Part shown: positions 51,082 through 60,538 of the stretch, piece by piece | Layout: every line of letters begins with the position of its first letter | Position numbering within the stretch: the first letter of the stretch is position 1 | Assembly (NCBI RefSeq): GCF_027594545.1 | Contig: NZ_CP115160.1 | Span: 2,923,001-2,987,000 of the forward strand | Length of the DNA stretch: 64,000 nucleotides | Reading direction: 5' to 3' | DNA from: Algoriphagus sp. TR-M9 | Lineage (GTDB): Bacteria > Bacteroidota > Bacteroidia > Cytophagales > Cyclobacteriaceae | Position numbers and translations under genes: made by a program | Notes under the pieces: model-generated | The model's input: only the letters and a program-made list of their open reading frames with translations | Database searches by the model: none | Told to the model about the DNA's origin: nothing

Positions 51082-51746
51082 TGTTCTTTGGCTATATAAC
51101 CCACTCCCCGCACAGTATGAATCAGATTATCCTCTTGATGAAAACCCAGCTTTTTGCGCAGCGAATTGATAAAAACATCGATCACTCCGGTGTTATATTC
51201 AAAATGAATATCCCAAACTTGCTCGATAATGCTGGTGCGCCGGCATACTTCACCTTTGTTTTTCATCAGAAATTCCAAAAGAGCGAATTCCTTCTGCGTG
51301 AGAACCACCTCTTCATTGCCTTTGTAAACCTGATGTTTTGCCGGATATAAACGGACAGATCCTAGCGCATGCACTTCCGGTTCTATTTGCTTTTGGCGCA
51401 GCTGCACCCGTATCCGTTCCAGTAATTCTTCAAAGTGAAAGGGCTTTTTGATGTAATCGTTGGCGCCGGACTGCAATCCTGCTATGGTTTCGTCCACTGT
51501 ATCTTTGGCCGTAAGAAAAATAACTGGGGTCCGCTTATTTTTTTCCCTAAATGCCGAGCAAAGTTCCAGTCCGCTCATCCCCGGCAGCAACCAATCCAAA
51601 AGAAGCAGGTCAAAATCGCCCTCCTGAGCCAAATCCAAGCCGGAAGGGCCTGTTTCGGCCACAGTCACCTCGTAAGATTCCTCTTCCAAACCTTGCTTGA
51701 GAAAACCCGAAATCCCAGGCTCATCCTCTACGACTAGAATTCGCAT
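51078..51746 (-). CDS. OmpR-family response regulator (CusR-like)
   Basis: 222 residues. The receiver domain (1-~118) has the acidic pair EDEP, D51 in LLLLDWLLPG as phosphate acceptor, and T/K in IFLTAKD. The C-terminal winged helix (~125-220) shows LLEFLMKNKGEVCRRTSIIEQVW and VDVFINSLRKKLG. It should bind direct repeats as a dimer, and candidate TTAAGG repeats lie ahead of itself (51808-51824) and of the pump (49677-49705). The stop overlaps the sensor kinase start by 4 bp (ATGA). Confidence 0.9.
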   Translation of the reverse strand: MRILVVEDEPGISGFLKQGLEEESYEVTVAETGPSGLDLAQEGDFDLLLLDWLLPGMSGLELCSAFREKNKRTPVIFLTAKDTVDETIAGLQSGANDYIKKPFHFEELLERIRVQLRQKQIEPEVHALGSVRLYPAKHQVYKGNEEVVLTQKEFALLEFLMKNKGEVCRRTSIIEQVWDIHFEYNTGVIDVFINSLRKKLGFHQEDNLIHTVRGVGYIAKEQ

Positions 51747-51807
51747 AGCTACTTTTTCTTTTGCTACGCAAAAGTTACTAATTCAATGCAAAGCACCTGA
51801 TTAAAAG

Positions 51808-51824
51808 GCTTAAGATTTCCTTAA
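51808..51824 (-). promoter_or_regulatory. TTAAGG/TTAAGC direct repeat before the regulator gene
   Basis: On the minus strand, TTAAGG (51824-51819) and TTAAGC (51813-51808), 11 bp apart, match the repeats before the pump gene. They sit 62-78 bp upstream of the response-regulator start, a fit for autoregulation. Confidence 0.5.
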
Positions 51825-51857
51825 TGTTTTGATTTTCCCGGCATATAATCTGCGACA

Positions 51858-53108
51858 CTAAGCCATTTCTGCGACACGTGGCTGGTTTTGCTTTTTCTTA
51901 GCGGGCTTCTTTTTACGTTTGTTCCACCAGATCAAGGTACCGGTGATAGGTAAACTGGTCGCTACTAAACAAGCGATAAACCACAGTAATTTGCTGAATT
52001 GGCTAAAAATATCACCCACATGAAGTGACTTGATGGATCTACCGATCTGCTGGCGGACAGACATATCCGAAAACAGCTTCGCTTCAGTCACTGACATATC
52101 AGATGCAGAAAGTGTCAACTGATCCGCTCCTGCTCTAGCGAAAAACCCTGTACGATACTTACTCACCTGCACTGGGTCTCCTGATTTGGAAGGCAAGGAA
52201 ACCCTGATATTCCCCTCATAGGGCAGTTCCTTATTGGTACTTGCAAAAACATCTTCCAGTGAAAAAGCAGCTAGTTCCCCGGCTGGTTCCTCTTGGGCTG
52301 GTTCCGGCTTTTGACGTTCTCCCTTGGCTGAAGCTTCACCTCTTTGGGTAGGAGCCTGATAGGTATCAAACATTTTTTGATACCCCTCTCTGTACCAAGT
52401 AAAAGACCAAAATGGCCCGGTAGCTCCCATGATAAAGAGGAAAATCAAGGAATAAAAAGCAAGGGTATTATGCAGGTCATGATTGACACGCTTCCAGTTT
52501 CCTGACCATTTAATCTTCAGTCCCTGCTTGTAGTTTTTGACTTTATTTGGAAACCAAATCACTATTCCGGTGATCACACCCAGTAGAAACAAAAGTGTAG
52601 CGATGCCATTGATCAACCTGCCCAGGTCCCTATTGCCCATACTTTCCAGAATGGGGGTCTCCACTCTATCTAAAAGCAACCATCTGTGCAGACTGAACAT
52701 GTAGCCCATAAACTCCGCTGTAGCAGTTTTGTCCGAACTGTTGGAGACAATCTCCGCCGTATAGGGGTTCACATAATAGGTAGTTCCTCTGCCTTTTTCT
52801 CCTTCTTCTTTTAAGGTAAACTGTACCGTACGGTCAGCTTCTTCATTCCACATCAACCCCACTACATCCGCTCCGGTTTGGCTCTCCAGTTCAGCTTTTA
52901 ACCGATCAGCAGAAAGCCGCTCTCCCTGCTCCTCCACAAAATACCGCTCAGAATCCATGAATTCCCGGATTTCTGTATTGTACACATAAATGGTCCCGCT
53001 AAAGCACACAGCTATTACCACCAGGCCGGAAATGAGCCCGGCATACAAGTGTATCTGATCAAAAATATTTCTGATGGTCTTCCAAGTGTTTGATTTGGTT
53101 GGCTTCAT
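51858..53108 (-). CDS. PepSY-associated transmembrane protein (iron-uptake related)
   Basis: A 416-residue membrane protein of the PepSY_TM family. An N-terminal TM (IHLYAGLISGLVVIAVCFSGTIYVY) comes first, with a PepSY-type region around residues 50-110. The classic FMGYMFSLHRWLLL segment, LINGIATLLFLLGVITGIVIWFP, KRVNHDLHNTLAFYSLIFLFIMG and a C-terminal helix near LLWFIACLVATSLPITGTLIWW follow. The histidines in H.W and HDLHN positions match family di-haem or reductase-type sites. Such proteins often serve siderophore or ferric reductase systems. A palindromic operator at 53173-53187 precedes the gene. No partner gene is adjacent downstream. Confidence 0.83.
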   Translation of the reverse strand: MKPTKSNTWKTIRNIFDQIHLYAGLISGLVVIAVCFSGTIYVYNTEIREFMDSERYFVEEQGERLSADRLKAELESQTGADVVGLMWNEEADRTVQFTLKEEGEKGRGTTYYVNPYTAEIVSNSSDKTATAEFMGYMFSLHRWLLLDRVETPILESMGNRDLGRLINGIATLLFLLGVITGIVIWFPNKVKNYKQGLKIKWSGNWKRVNHDLHNTLAFYSLIFLFIMGATGPFWSFTWYREGYQKMFDTYQAPTQRGEASAKGERQKPEPAQEEPAGELAAFSLEDVFASTNKELPYEGNIRVSLPSKSGDPVQVSKYRTGFFARAGADQLTLSASDMSVTEAKLFSDMSVRQQIGRSIKSLHVGDIFSQFSKLLWFIACLVATSLPITGTLIWWNKRKKKPAKKKQNQPRVAEMA

Positions 53109-53573
53109 AGCGTGTTCAGGTTGAGGCTATTTGATGAAAAGATGAGGCAAAAATAATGAAGTTTTTTATTATTTAGATTTAATCTAATAAAAACTTAGCG
53201 CGAATATTTTCTTTCCTTCCAGCGAATGAATAGTTCGTAATGCATCAGGTCTGGTTGTACGAACCTGTGTGTGAAATTCTGGGAAATTCTATTGAACTAT
53301 GGTCTCCGAAAGAATAAAACCCGGTAGCTATGGCAAGGTCAATACGCTTGTAAAAACTTTAGCCTGATCCCAAAAGCTACCCGGACCAGGCCAAACACCC
53401 TAAAATCGACAACCACCCTATTTTTTACTTTTTGTCACTTTTTTAAACATTTTATATTCTTTTTAAACCCTGATTTTAATAGATTCACAGAAAATAAGAT
53501 AAATCAAGTTAATTTTTTAACCTGATTTGATCACCAAAGCAAACCACTCAACCTACCAATTAAGCCTACTTCT
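53109..53573. other. Divergent intergenic region with operator
   Basis: 465 bp between the PepSY gene (minus) and the ECF sigma gene (plus). It contains the palindrome at 53173-53187. The right half is T- and A-rich and should carry the sigma gene promoter, but I could not single out a -33/-7 pair. No ORF was found. Confidence 0.55.
53173..53187. promoter_or_regulatory. Palindromic operator, iron-box-like
   Basis: TTAGATT-T-AATCTAA, a perfect 7-1-7 inverted repeat in an A/T-rich context 65 bp upstream of the PepSY gene. The form is close to metal-dependent repressor (Fur/DtxR-type) sites, so iron control of the PepSY gene is plausible. The repressor is not identified. Confidence 0.5.
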
Positions 53574-54161
53574 ATGTCAGAGCACATTAAAAAAGAGCAG
53601 GAATTGATCTCAAAAATCCAAAAGGGTGATGAATCAGCTTTTGTGGAAGTATACCACCTTTACTGGAAAAGGCTTTTCAATTTCGGATACAAGAAGCTCG
53701 CAAAAAAAGAAATTGTAGAAGGGATAGTGCAGGAGGTATTTATTGATTTCTGGACCAAACGCCAAACATTGGACATTCATTCCTCCCTGACTTCCTACCT
53801 ATTCACAGCTGTCAATTACAAAATAATCAACCAGTACAAATCTCAGGTAGTGAGGGAGAATTTTGCCCAGAAAGAGCGCAAAAAGGGGGAACAAAACGAC
53901 TCCTCTACCGACGACAAGGTATTATTTGACGACTTGAAAGCCAATCTCAAAAGAGTCATTAATAGACTTCCCGCTCAGCGAAGACAAGTCTATCAACTCA
54001 GGCATAACCAAGGCTTAAGCAACATTGAAATTGCTCAAACCTTACAAATCTCAGTAAGTACGGTAGAAAAACACATGATTAAGGCAATGAAGGACATCCG
54101 AACAGGACTAAGAGAGTTTACCTTTTCCATATCCATCATGGCTTTGCTCAGCAGTATCTGA
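53574..54161 (+). CDS. ECF-type RNA polymerase sigma factor
   Basis: 195 residues, Bacteroidota-type ECF sigma. Region 2 (~20-90) contains FVEVYHLYWKRLFNFGYKKL and EIVEGIVQEVFIDFWTKR. Region 4 (~125-180) has LPAQRRQVYQLRHNQGLSNIEIAQTLQISVSTVEKHM as helix-turn-helix. It is followed 177 bp later by a FecR-like anti-sigma gene and then SusC, the usual order for transport-coupled regulation. Short hydrophobic end. It likely activates the TonB-dependent operon downstream. Confidence 0.9.
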   Translation: MSEHIKKEQELISKIQKGDESAFVEVYHLYWKRLFNFGYKKLAKKEIVEGIVQEVFIDFWTKRQTLDIHSSLTSYLFTAVNYKIINQYKSQVVRENFAQKERKKGEQNDSSTDDKVLFDDLKANLKRVINRLPAQRRQVYQLRHNQGLSNIEIAQTLQISVSTVEKHMIKAMKDIRTGLREFTFSISIMALLSSI

Positions 54162-54338
54162 ACCAGACTCAAAAACCAAAACACCTAGATTCGATTTATT
54201 GCAAATTTTCTACACACAGGGTTAAATAATTATTGTTTTTAATACAAAAAACGTAAAATGTTTATTTTTTGGTTTTTTTTGATAGACGAATAGCGGATTT
54301 TTTATTCTAAACTGACTAATAGGGTATAAAGCTAAATA

Positions 54339-55250
54339 ATGGAAACAGGAAATTCAGGACATATTGAAAATACTGTAAACCTAGAGAGGTTTGATGAGGG
54401 GAACGAAGATGACTTTGTAGGACAAATGCCGGAAGAATCCCAACAAGCGCTAAAAGATAGAATGCTTACAGGAATCAGCTCCCGCATCCGTGAAATAGAA
54501 AAAAGGAAAAGCAAAAGACGGACTTATTTTAGAATTGCCGCATCAGTTGCATTGATCCTTGCCTTTGCTAGCTCATTCTGGATCCTAGCCAAACCTGATG
54601 AGGTAAGTTTTCAAACTGCCTCTAATGAAACTATGGAAGTAAATCTTCCGGATGGGTCAAAAGTGATCCTAAACTCCAACTCCAAGCTTAGCTATGCTAA
54701 AAGTGAAATCTGGGGATTTGACCGGAAAGTGACCTTAGCGGGAGAGGGGTACTTTGAGATTGCAAAAGATAAGAAGGAGAAGCGCTTTACCATCAATGAG
54801 GGTACCCTCATGGAAGTAGAGGTATTGGGGACAGAATTCAATTTCAAAAACCAGCACCCTGTCCATAAAGTGACCTTAATAGAAGGAAGCGTGGCTTTAG
54901 GCTATCAAGGAAAGTCCGGTTCTGCCAAGCACAGCATGGTACCGGGAGAAATGGTGAGGCTGGATCCTGGCAAACATGAATTGCATTCGAAAATAATCAC
55001 CAACCCTGAAAGGTTGCTGGCCTGGAAAGACAGAAAATTGAAACTAAAGAATGAAAGTCTGGAAGAGGTGCTTGCGATAGTGAAGGAAGTGTATGACCTG
55101 AGACTTGAGAGTGAAAGCCTAGACCAAAAAGACCAACTGGTGTCAGGCAGTATACCCCTGACTGATAGTGCTGACGAAGTCATTGAAAACATTGCCATAC
55201 TCTTCAATACGAAGCTGGATGTAGAAGAAAATTTAATACGAGTATTATAA
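54339..55250 (+). CDS. FecR-family anti-sigma factor
   Basis: 303 residues. A cytoplasmic N-terminus (1-~68) is followed by a single TM helix (IAASVALILAFASSFWILA). The FecR domain lies at ~95-200 (VNLPDGSKVILNSNSKLSYAKSEIW...FDRKVTLAGEGYFEI) and a STN-like end at ~235-303 (LEEVLAIVKEVYDLRLESES). In the known scheme the SusC N-terminal STN domain signals to the periplasmic FecR domain, which frees the ECF sigma. The sigma gene lies directly upstream. No frameshift or truncation. Confidence 0.9.
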   Translation: METGNSGHIENTVNLERFDEGNEDDFVGQMPEESQQALKDRMLTGISSRIREIEKRKSKRRTYFRIAASVALILAFASSFWILAKPDEVSFQTASNETMEVNLPDGSKVILNSNSKLSYAKSEIWGFDRKVTLAGEGYFEIAKDKKEKRFTINEGTLMEVEVLGTEFNFKNQHPVHKVTLIEGSVALGYQGKSGSAKHSMVPGEMVRLDPGKHELHSKIITNPERLLAWKDRKLKLKNESLEEVLAIVKEVYDLRLESESLDQKDQLVSGSIPLTDSADEVIENIAILFNTKLDVEENLIRVL

Positions 55251-55256
55251 ATAACC

Positions 55257-55282
55257 GCCTGATGTTCGGCCGGACAGCAGGC
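55257..55282. repeat. Stable hairpin between fecR-like and susC-like genes
   Basis: GCCTG-A-TGTTC/GGACA-G-CAGGC folds into a ~10-bp stem with one mismatch. It is followed by A residues, not T, so it is not a plus-strand terminator. It may be an mRNA processing or stability element. Confidence 0.45.
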
Positions 55283-55458
55283 AAAAAACCAACTATTAGT
55301 AACCAATAAAAATTGTTCGAGCAAAATGCTACCGATACGCGGGAGCTAAAATTACAAGGAAATAATCCTCAGGACATACCCCCTGAAGATGAAAGAATGA
55401 CGCGCAGTAGCCCCAAAATAATCGCGAATAAACATTCTAACCACTAACCTATTAATCT

Positions 55459-58400
55459 ATGCTCATCAAATTTACCCGTTTACTGTTGGTTGCCGGGGTA
55501 TCCGGTGTGCTGGTGCTACCACCATCAGCCCAAGGCCAAACATTCGCCAAACTCGATAAAGACCCTCCAACTGCCACAGCGCAGGTAGGCCCTAAAAAGC
55601 TGGAATCAGCCATCAAAGAGCTGGAGGACCTCTACGCCATTTCTATCGCTTACCCTGCTCCCCTAGCAGAGCTGGAAGCGAAAATACCAGCAGCCATCAA
55701 CACCAAGCTGTCTGCTGAAGAAAACCTAGCCAGAATCCTAAAGGGCAGTCAGATCAATTACAAAAAAGGTGCTGGCAACTTTTATATGCTAGAAAAATCA
55801 AACGCCACAAGCCTTGCTCCTAGCACCACAGCTAGAGTAAAACCTAAAATCGAAGCTGTTGAGCGGACGATTGAAGGACTGGTCTTGGACGATACGGATA
55901 CTCCCATCCCTGGAGCCAGTGTATTGATCAAAGGGACCATGATAGGCGTAGTCACCGATGTGGATGGCAAATTCACCCTGACTATCCCAGATGAAAACTC
56001 AGAGGCGGTGTTGGCTGTTTCATTTATTGGCTTCACCACCCAGGAAATCCCCATTGGCACCACCTCGAATTTCACCATCAAGCTAGCTTCATCAGACCTA
56101 GCCCTGAACGAAGTAGTGGTGACTGCATTTGGATTGGAGCGGGACAAGAAAGCGTTGGGTTATGCCACCCAGAGTGTAGATGGAAAATCCTTAACAGAAG
56201 CTCGCCCCACAAACGTGGCAAACAGCCTCTCAGGCCGAGTAGCGGGTGTACAGGTCACCGGTAATTCCATGCCAGGAAGTGGGGCCCAGATCGTCATAAG
56301 AGGATCCTCCTCAGTAGCCGGTAACAACCAACCCCTGGTCGTAGTGGATGGAGTTCCCTTAGAGCAAACTTCCAGCCGTCAATACGGCAATGGACTTTCT
56401 GAAATCAGCCCAGACAACATCAAGGAAATGAACATCCTGAAGGGAGCCACAGCTGCTGCTCTTTACGGGTCCAGAGCTGCCAATGGCGTCATCATGATCA
56501 CTACTAAAAATGGGTCTGACACCAAGGGACTGGGCATAGAATTCAACAGCAACATGACTTTTGACAACCCGCTGGTGAAACCTGATTTTCAAAACACCTA
56601 TGGAGGCGGTGCAGGCTATCGCACCTGGTATGTGGATGGTAGAAATGGATTTGACGCGGATGGAATCCGGGGGACTGCGGGCGTAGACGAAAGCTGGGGA
56701 GCACCTATGGATGGCAGAATGGTGCCCTTATGGTATTCTGCTCCGGAGCGAGTTGCCTTATTACCCCAGCCAAATAACTGGGAGGAATTCTGGGAAACCG
56801 GTCAGAGCATCTCAAACTCAGTGGCACTTTCCGGAGGAAATGAGCAAGGAAGCTTTCGTGTAGCAATAGGGAGATTAGACCAGACCAGCATCATGGCTGA
56901 CAATGACTACTTCCGAAACAATTTCAAACTCAACACCTCATATAAGTTCATCCCTGAACTTCAGATGAGTGTAAATGCCGAATACATCAAATCTGGCTCT
57001 GACAACAGAGGCTTTACAGGCAGTCAGGATTTCATCTGGGCACATAGACACACCGAATACGATAAACTAAAAAACTGGGAAGACTATTACGAAATCCAAA
57101 GGCTCACCTTCCGGGATGGTGATGATTATCCTTATGCCAACTGGCAACACGAGTACTTCTCCAATCCTTTCTACAACCAGAAATACCTTCCAAACTCCAA
57201 TGAGAAGGACAGACTGGTAGGTAGTGTAGCCTTATCCTATGACCTGGGCGAAAACTTCAATATCATGGCCAGAACAGGGACAGATTACTGGACTGACACC
57301 CGCATTAACATCAACAGAGCAGAAAGCACGAAAAACAACGTCAAGAGATTTGGCGCCTATTCTGAAAATGTGTACTCCAGCCAGGAAACCAATAGTGACA
57401 TCATCATCACTTTTGACAAGGACATCACACCAAGGCTATCATTGAAAGTACAGGGAGGGGCTATTAACCGGGTAAATAATTACAAAAGCACCTCAGTAAG
57501 TGTAGGAGAACTGACCATAGATGGGTTGTATAACCTTGGCAACTACGCCAGTCCGGTCACACCATCCAGCACCATTAGAGAACAAGTAGTCAATAGTGTT
57601 TTTGGCTCAGCACAATTTGGATTTAATAACTACCTGTTCCTGGATGTGACCGGAAGAAACGACTGGTCCAGTACTTTACCCACTTCGGACAATTCATTCT
57701 TTTACCCTTCCGCAGCACTGAGTGCCGTTTTAACAGATATTTTCGATGTGCAGTCAGGCTGGTTGTCTTTTGCAAAAGTAAGAGCAAGTTTGGCGCAAGT
57801 AGGAAATGATGCAGACCCCTATTTGTTGAATCAGGTTTACTCTTCAGAGGGACTTTGGGCGGGCACTACTCCTACCTATTCCGAGTCCAATGAAATTGCA
57901 AACCGAAACCTGAAGCCAGAAATCACCACCGGAAAAGAGGTAGGCGTAGATCTTAGATTCTTCGAAGGAAGAGTAGGCGTAGACTTCACTTATTACCACC
58001 AGTCTACTGTAAATCAAATCCTTGCAGTATCAATCTCCACAGCATCCGGCTACAGCAGCCAAATCCTGAATGCCGGAGAAATAACCAACCAAGGAGTAGA
58101 ATTGACGATAAATGCCACTCCATTCAATACCGCTTCAGGATTTAGTTGGTATACCGCCCTGAATTTCTCCAGAAACAGAAACCAGGTAGTAGAACTGGCT
58201 GAGGGCCTTGAAAACTACATTTTAGGCTCACAAAACTCACTGACTTCAGAAGCCAGAGTAGGGCAGCCATACGGTTCGCTTTACGGCAGAAGATACCTGC
58301 GTAGCCCAGAGGGCGAGTTGATTTATAATAATGGACTACCAGTCCTGGAAGAAGGGACATTCATAGTCGGTAACATTCAGCCGGATTGGCTTGGAGGCTG

Positions 58401-58920
58401 GACTAACTCCTTTGCCTACAAAGGCATAGAGCTCAACACGCTGATCGATGTGAAAATGGGCGGGGATATTTTCGACGTGGGAACTGGACTGGCCAGAAAA
58501 ACAGGTCAGTATATAGAAACCGAAGCCGGTCGAGAGGAAGGCGTAATAGGAAATGGAGTCATGAACATAGGTACTGCAGAAGATCCAGTGTATGTCCCAA
58601 ATGATGTGATAGCCAACGCAACCACCTTTTGGAACTCGCAAAACCCGAGAACCTATCATGAATCAGGGATTTTTGATGGCACCTATGTCAAGCTTCGCGA
58701 ACTATCTCTAGGCTATGTATTCCCAAAAAACTTCCTAGGAAACAGCTTCATCCAGTCCATGAAATTGTCATTTGTAGGCCGAAACCTAGCTATCCTATAC
58801 AAGAACCACCCTCACATGGATCCTGAAGTGGATATGAAAGGCGGCAATGCCCAAGGCTTTGCCTATGGCCAGATGCCAACTACCAGAAGTTTAGGATTCA
58901 ACTTAAACGTGACTTTTTAA
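55459..58920 (+). CDS. SusC/RagA-family TonB-dependent receptor with STN domain
   Basis: 1153 residues. A signal peptide (ending QGQ near residue 27) is followed by an STN domain (~50-110; LESAIKELEDLYAISIAYP, LSAEENLARILKGSQINY). A carboxypeptidase-like domain (~135-220; IEGLVLDDTDTPIPGASVLIKG) precedes the plug (~225-350; NVANSLSGRVAGVQVTGNSMPGSG, GSRAANGVIMITTK) and a 22-strand barrel ending in LGFNLNVTF. It imports a complex ligand (glycan, peptide or similar) at the outer membrane, powered by TonB, and signals through FecR. Paired with the SusD gene 123 bp downstream. Ligand unknown. Confidence 0.9.
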   Translation: MLIKFTRLLLVAGVSGVLVLPPSAQGQTFAKLDKDPPTATAQVGPKKLESAIKELEDLYAISIAYPAPLAELEAKIPAAINTKLSAEENLARILKGSQINYKKGAGNFYMLEKSNATSLAPSTTARVKPKIEAVERTIEGLVLDDTDTPIPGASVLIKGTMIGVVTDVDGKFTLTIPDENSEAVLAVSFIGFTTQEIPIGTTSNFTIKLASSDLALNEVVVTAFGLERDKKALGYATQSVDGKSLTEARPTNVANSLSGRVAGVQVTGNSMPGSGAQIVIRGSSSVAGNNQPLVVVDGVPLEQTSSRQYGNGLSEISPDNIKEMNILKGATAAALYGSRAANGVIMITTKNGSDTKGLGIEFNSNMTFDNPLVKPDFQNTYGGGAGYRTWYVDGRNGFDADGIRGTAGVDESWGAPMDGRMVPLWYSAPERVALLPQPNNWEEFWETGQSISNSVALSGGNEQGSFRVAIGRLDQTSIMADNDYFRNNFKLNTSYKFIPELQMSVNAEYIKSGSDNRGFTGSQDFIWAHRHTEYDKLKNWEDYYEIQRLTFRDGDDYPYANWQHEYFSNPFYNQKYLPNSNEKDRLVGSVALSYDLGENFNIMARTGTDYWTDTRININRAESTKNNVKRFGAYSENVYSSQETNSDIIITFDKDITPRLSLKVQGGAINRVNNYKSTSVSVGELTIDGLYNLGNYASPVTPSSTIREQVVNSVFGSAQFGFNNYLFLDVTGRNDWSSTLPTSDNSFFYPSAALSAVLTDIFDVQSGWLSFAKVRASLAQVGNDADPYLLNQVYSSEGLWAGTTPTYSESNEIANRNLKPEITTGKEVGVDLRFFEGRVGVDFTYYHQSTVNQILAVSISTASGYSSQILNAGEITNQGVELTINATPFNTASGFSWYTALNFSRNRNQVVELAEGLENYILGSQNSLTSEARVGQPYGSLYGRRYLRSPEGELIYNNGLPVLEEGTFIVGNIQPDWLGGWTNSFAYKGIELNTLIDVKMGGDIFDVGTGLARKTGQYIETEAGREEGVIGNGVMNIGTAEDPVYVPNDVIANATTFWNSQNPRTYHESGIFDGTYVKLRELSLGYVFPKNFLGNSFIQSMKLSFVGRNLAILYKNHPHMDPEVDMKGGNAQGFAYGQMPTTRSLGFNLNVTF

Positions 58921-58951
58921 TCCAACCATCTACCTGTAAAGAACTAATCAC

Positions 58952-59043
58952 ATGAAATCGAGCATGACTAAAAAGCGACATTCTGCCATACTAGCGCGCA
59001 ATGCGAGATTTCATCTGACCTTTTAAAAACAAATTATAAACAG
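58952..59043 (+). repeat. 92-bp leader repeat, copy 3
   Basis: It begins ATGAAATCGAGCATGA and ends directly before the ATG of the SusD gene (59044), a distance of 92 bp. The right arm GCGAGATTTCAT pairs with ATGAAATC, keeping a perfect 8-bp match where copy 1 has a mismatch. The first ATG opens a 24-codon frame (MKSSMTKKR...) ending in TAA. Confidence 0.7.
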
Positions 59044-60504
59044 ATGAAAAGAATATATCAATATACGACCGCTATTCTCCTTCTGACTTTTGGTACGATG
59101 ACTTCCTGTACCAAAGATTTTGAAGAGATCAATACTGACCCAAACAACCCCGTATCCATCTCACCTTCTCTGCTTTTGCCAAACGCAATTCAAACGGTAG
59201 TAGACCGATATTGGGGTCATAGCACTCGCTATCAGCGATTGAACATAGATGCGGCAATGTGCTGGATACAGCACTTGTCAAGAAACATCTACATCAATGC
59301 TGAGGGAGACAGCTACGAAATCCCACTGACCATTTCATCTGGGACCTGGAACAGTATTTACAACGAATCCCTGATCAATTTTGAACGGGTAAAAACGCTC
59401 TCGGCACCGGGATCTTCTTTTGAAAACGCCAATTATCAAGGCATTGCCATGACCATGCAGTCTTTTGCCTTTGCTTATCTGACAGATGTTTTTGGCCCCA
59501 TCCCCTACACTGAAGCGCTACAAGGTACAGGCGAAGAACCTATCAACTCTCCTAAATATGACTCGCAGGAGGAAATCTATGCCGGAATCCTCAATGAACT
59601 GATGGAAGCAAATGACTTGCTGTCTACGGATGGACCTACCGTGGAAGGTGACATTCTCTTCAACGGAGACATCATGAAATGGAAGCGCTTTGCCAATTCT
59701 CTGACTCTTCGAATTGCCAATAGACAAGCCAGCCAAAAGCCGGCCGAATCCCGAGCTATAATGGCTCAGATTCTAGGTGACCCGAGCAAGTATCCCGTTT
59801 TCGAAAATGTAGAACAGGCAGCAGAACTACATCACTTTGATGTGATAGGCAGTAGAAACAAAATGTTTGATGTTTTCTCTACCCGGTCTGACTGGAACAT
59901 CAGCAGTACCTTGATAGACAAATTACTGGAGCTGGATGATGAGCGGATTACCGTGTATGCCCAGCCTTTGGAAGACGGTTCCTATGCAGGCCTGCCTAAT
60001 GGACTCACTGATGCTGCAGCAGGAACTTATAACGCTTCCAGAATCGGATTGAAATACCTAGACCCTACCGCTCCGAGCGTACTAATGACCTATGCGGAAC
60101 TGGAGTTTATCAAAGCGGAAGCTGCGCTAGATGGAGACATCGAAGGTGATGCTGCTGAATATCTGGAGAGCGCCATCAAAGCCTCATTTAGACAGCAAGG
60201 TTTGATCATGCCGGATGACTATATGAGCAGAATAGGCGGAGTGACTAAAGAAAGCATCATGACGCAAAAATGGATAGCCCTATTCGGACAAGGGGTAGAA
60301 GCCTGGAACGAATACCGTAGAACTGGCTATCCGGTGATGCCACCCCCAAATCCTAATGCAGTTTTCTCAAATGAAGGGGTTTTACCTACCAGAATTGAAT
60401 ACCCAAGTTCTGAATACTCTCTGAACAAGACGAACCTAGACGAAGGCATCAGCAAACTGGGCGGGTCAGACAATATGAGAACACCTCTATGGTGGGTAGA
60501 ATAA
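59044..60504 (+). CDS. SusD/RagB-family substrate-binding lipoprotein
   Basis: 486 residues with lipobox MTSC (C22). It has the usual SusD layout: a start FEEINTDPNNPVSISPSLLLPNAIQ, TPR-like helices (LTDVFGPIPYTEAL) and a late LGGSDNMRTPLWWVE. It lies at the outer-membrane surface and binds the ligand for the SusC partner. The sequence pattern is of the starch-utilisation type used widely for glycans and peptides. The substrate is unknown. Its ATG directly follows copy 3 of the 92-bp repeat, so translation may be controlled there. Confidence 0.9.
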   Translation: MKRIYQYTTAILLLTFGTMTSCTKDFEEINTDPNNPVSISPSLLLPNAIQTVVDRYWGHSTRYQRLNIDAAMCWIQHLSRNIYINAEGDSYEIPLTISSGTWNSIYNESLINFERVKTLSAPGSSFENANYQGIAMTMQSFAFAYLTDVFGPIPYTEALQGTGEEPINSPKYDSQEEIYAGILNELMEANDLLSTDGPTVEGDILFNGDIMKWKRFANSLTLRIANRQASQKPAESRAIMAQILGDPSKYPVFENVEQAAELHHFDVIGSRNKMFDVFSTRSDWNISSTLIDKLLELDDERITVYAQPLEDGSYAGLPNGLTDAAAGTYNASRIGLKYLDPTAPSVLMTYAELEFIKAEAALDGDIEGDAAEYLESAIKASFRQQGLIMPDDYMSRIGGVTKESIMTQKWIALFGQGVEAWNEYRRTGYPVMPPPNPNAVFSNEGVLPTRIEYPSSEYSLNKTNLDEGISKLGGSDNMRTPLWWVE

Positions 60505-60538
60505 TCCAATCAATCTCCAAAACTCAACAGACATTCCT

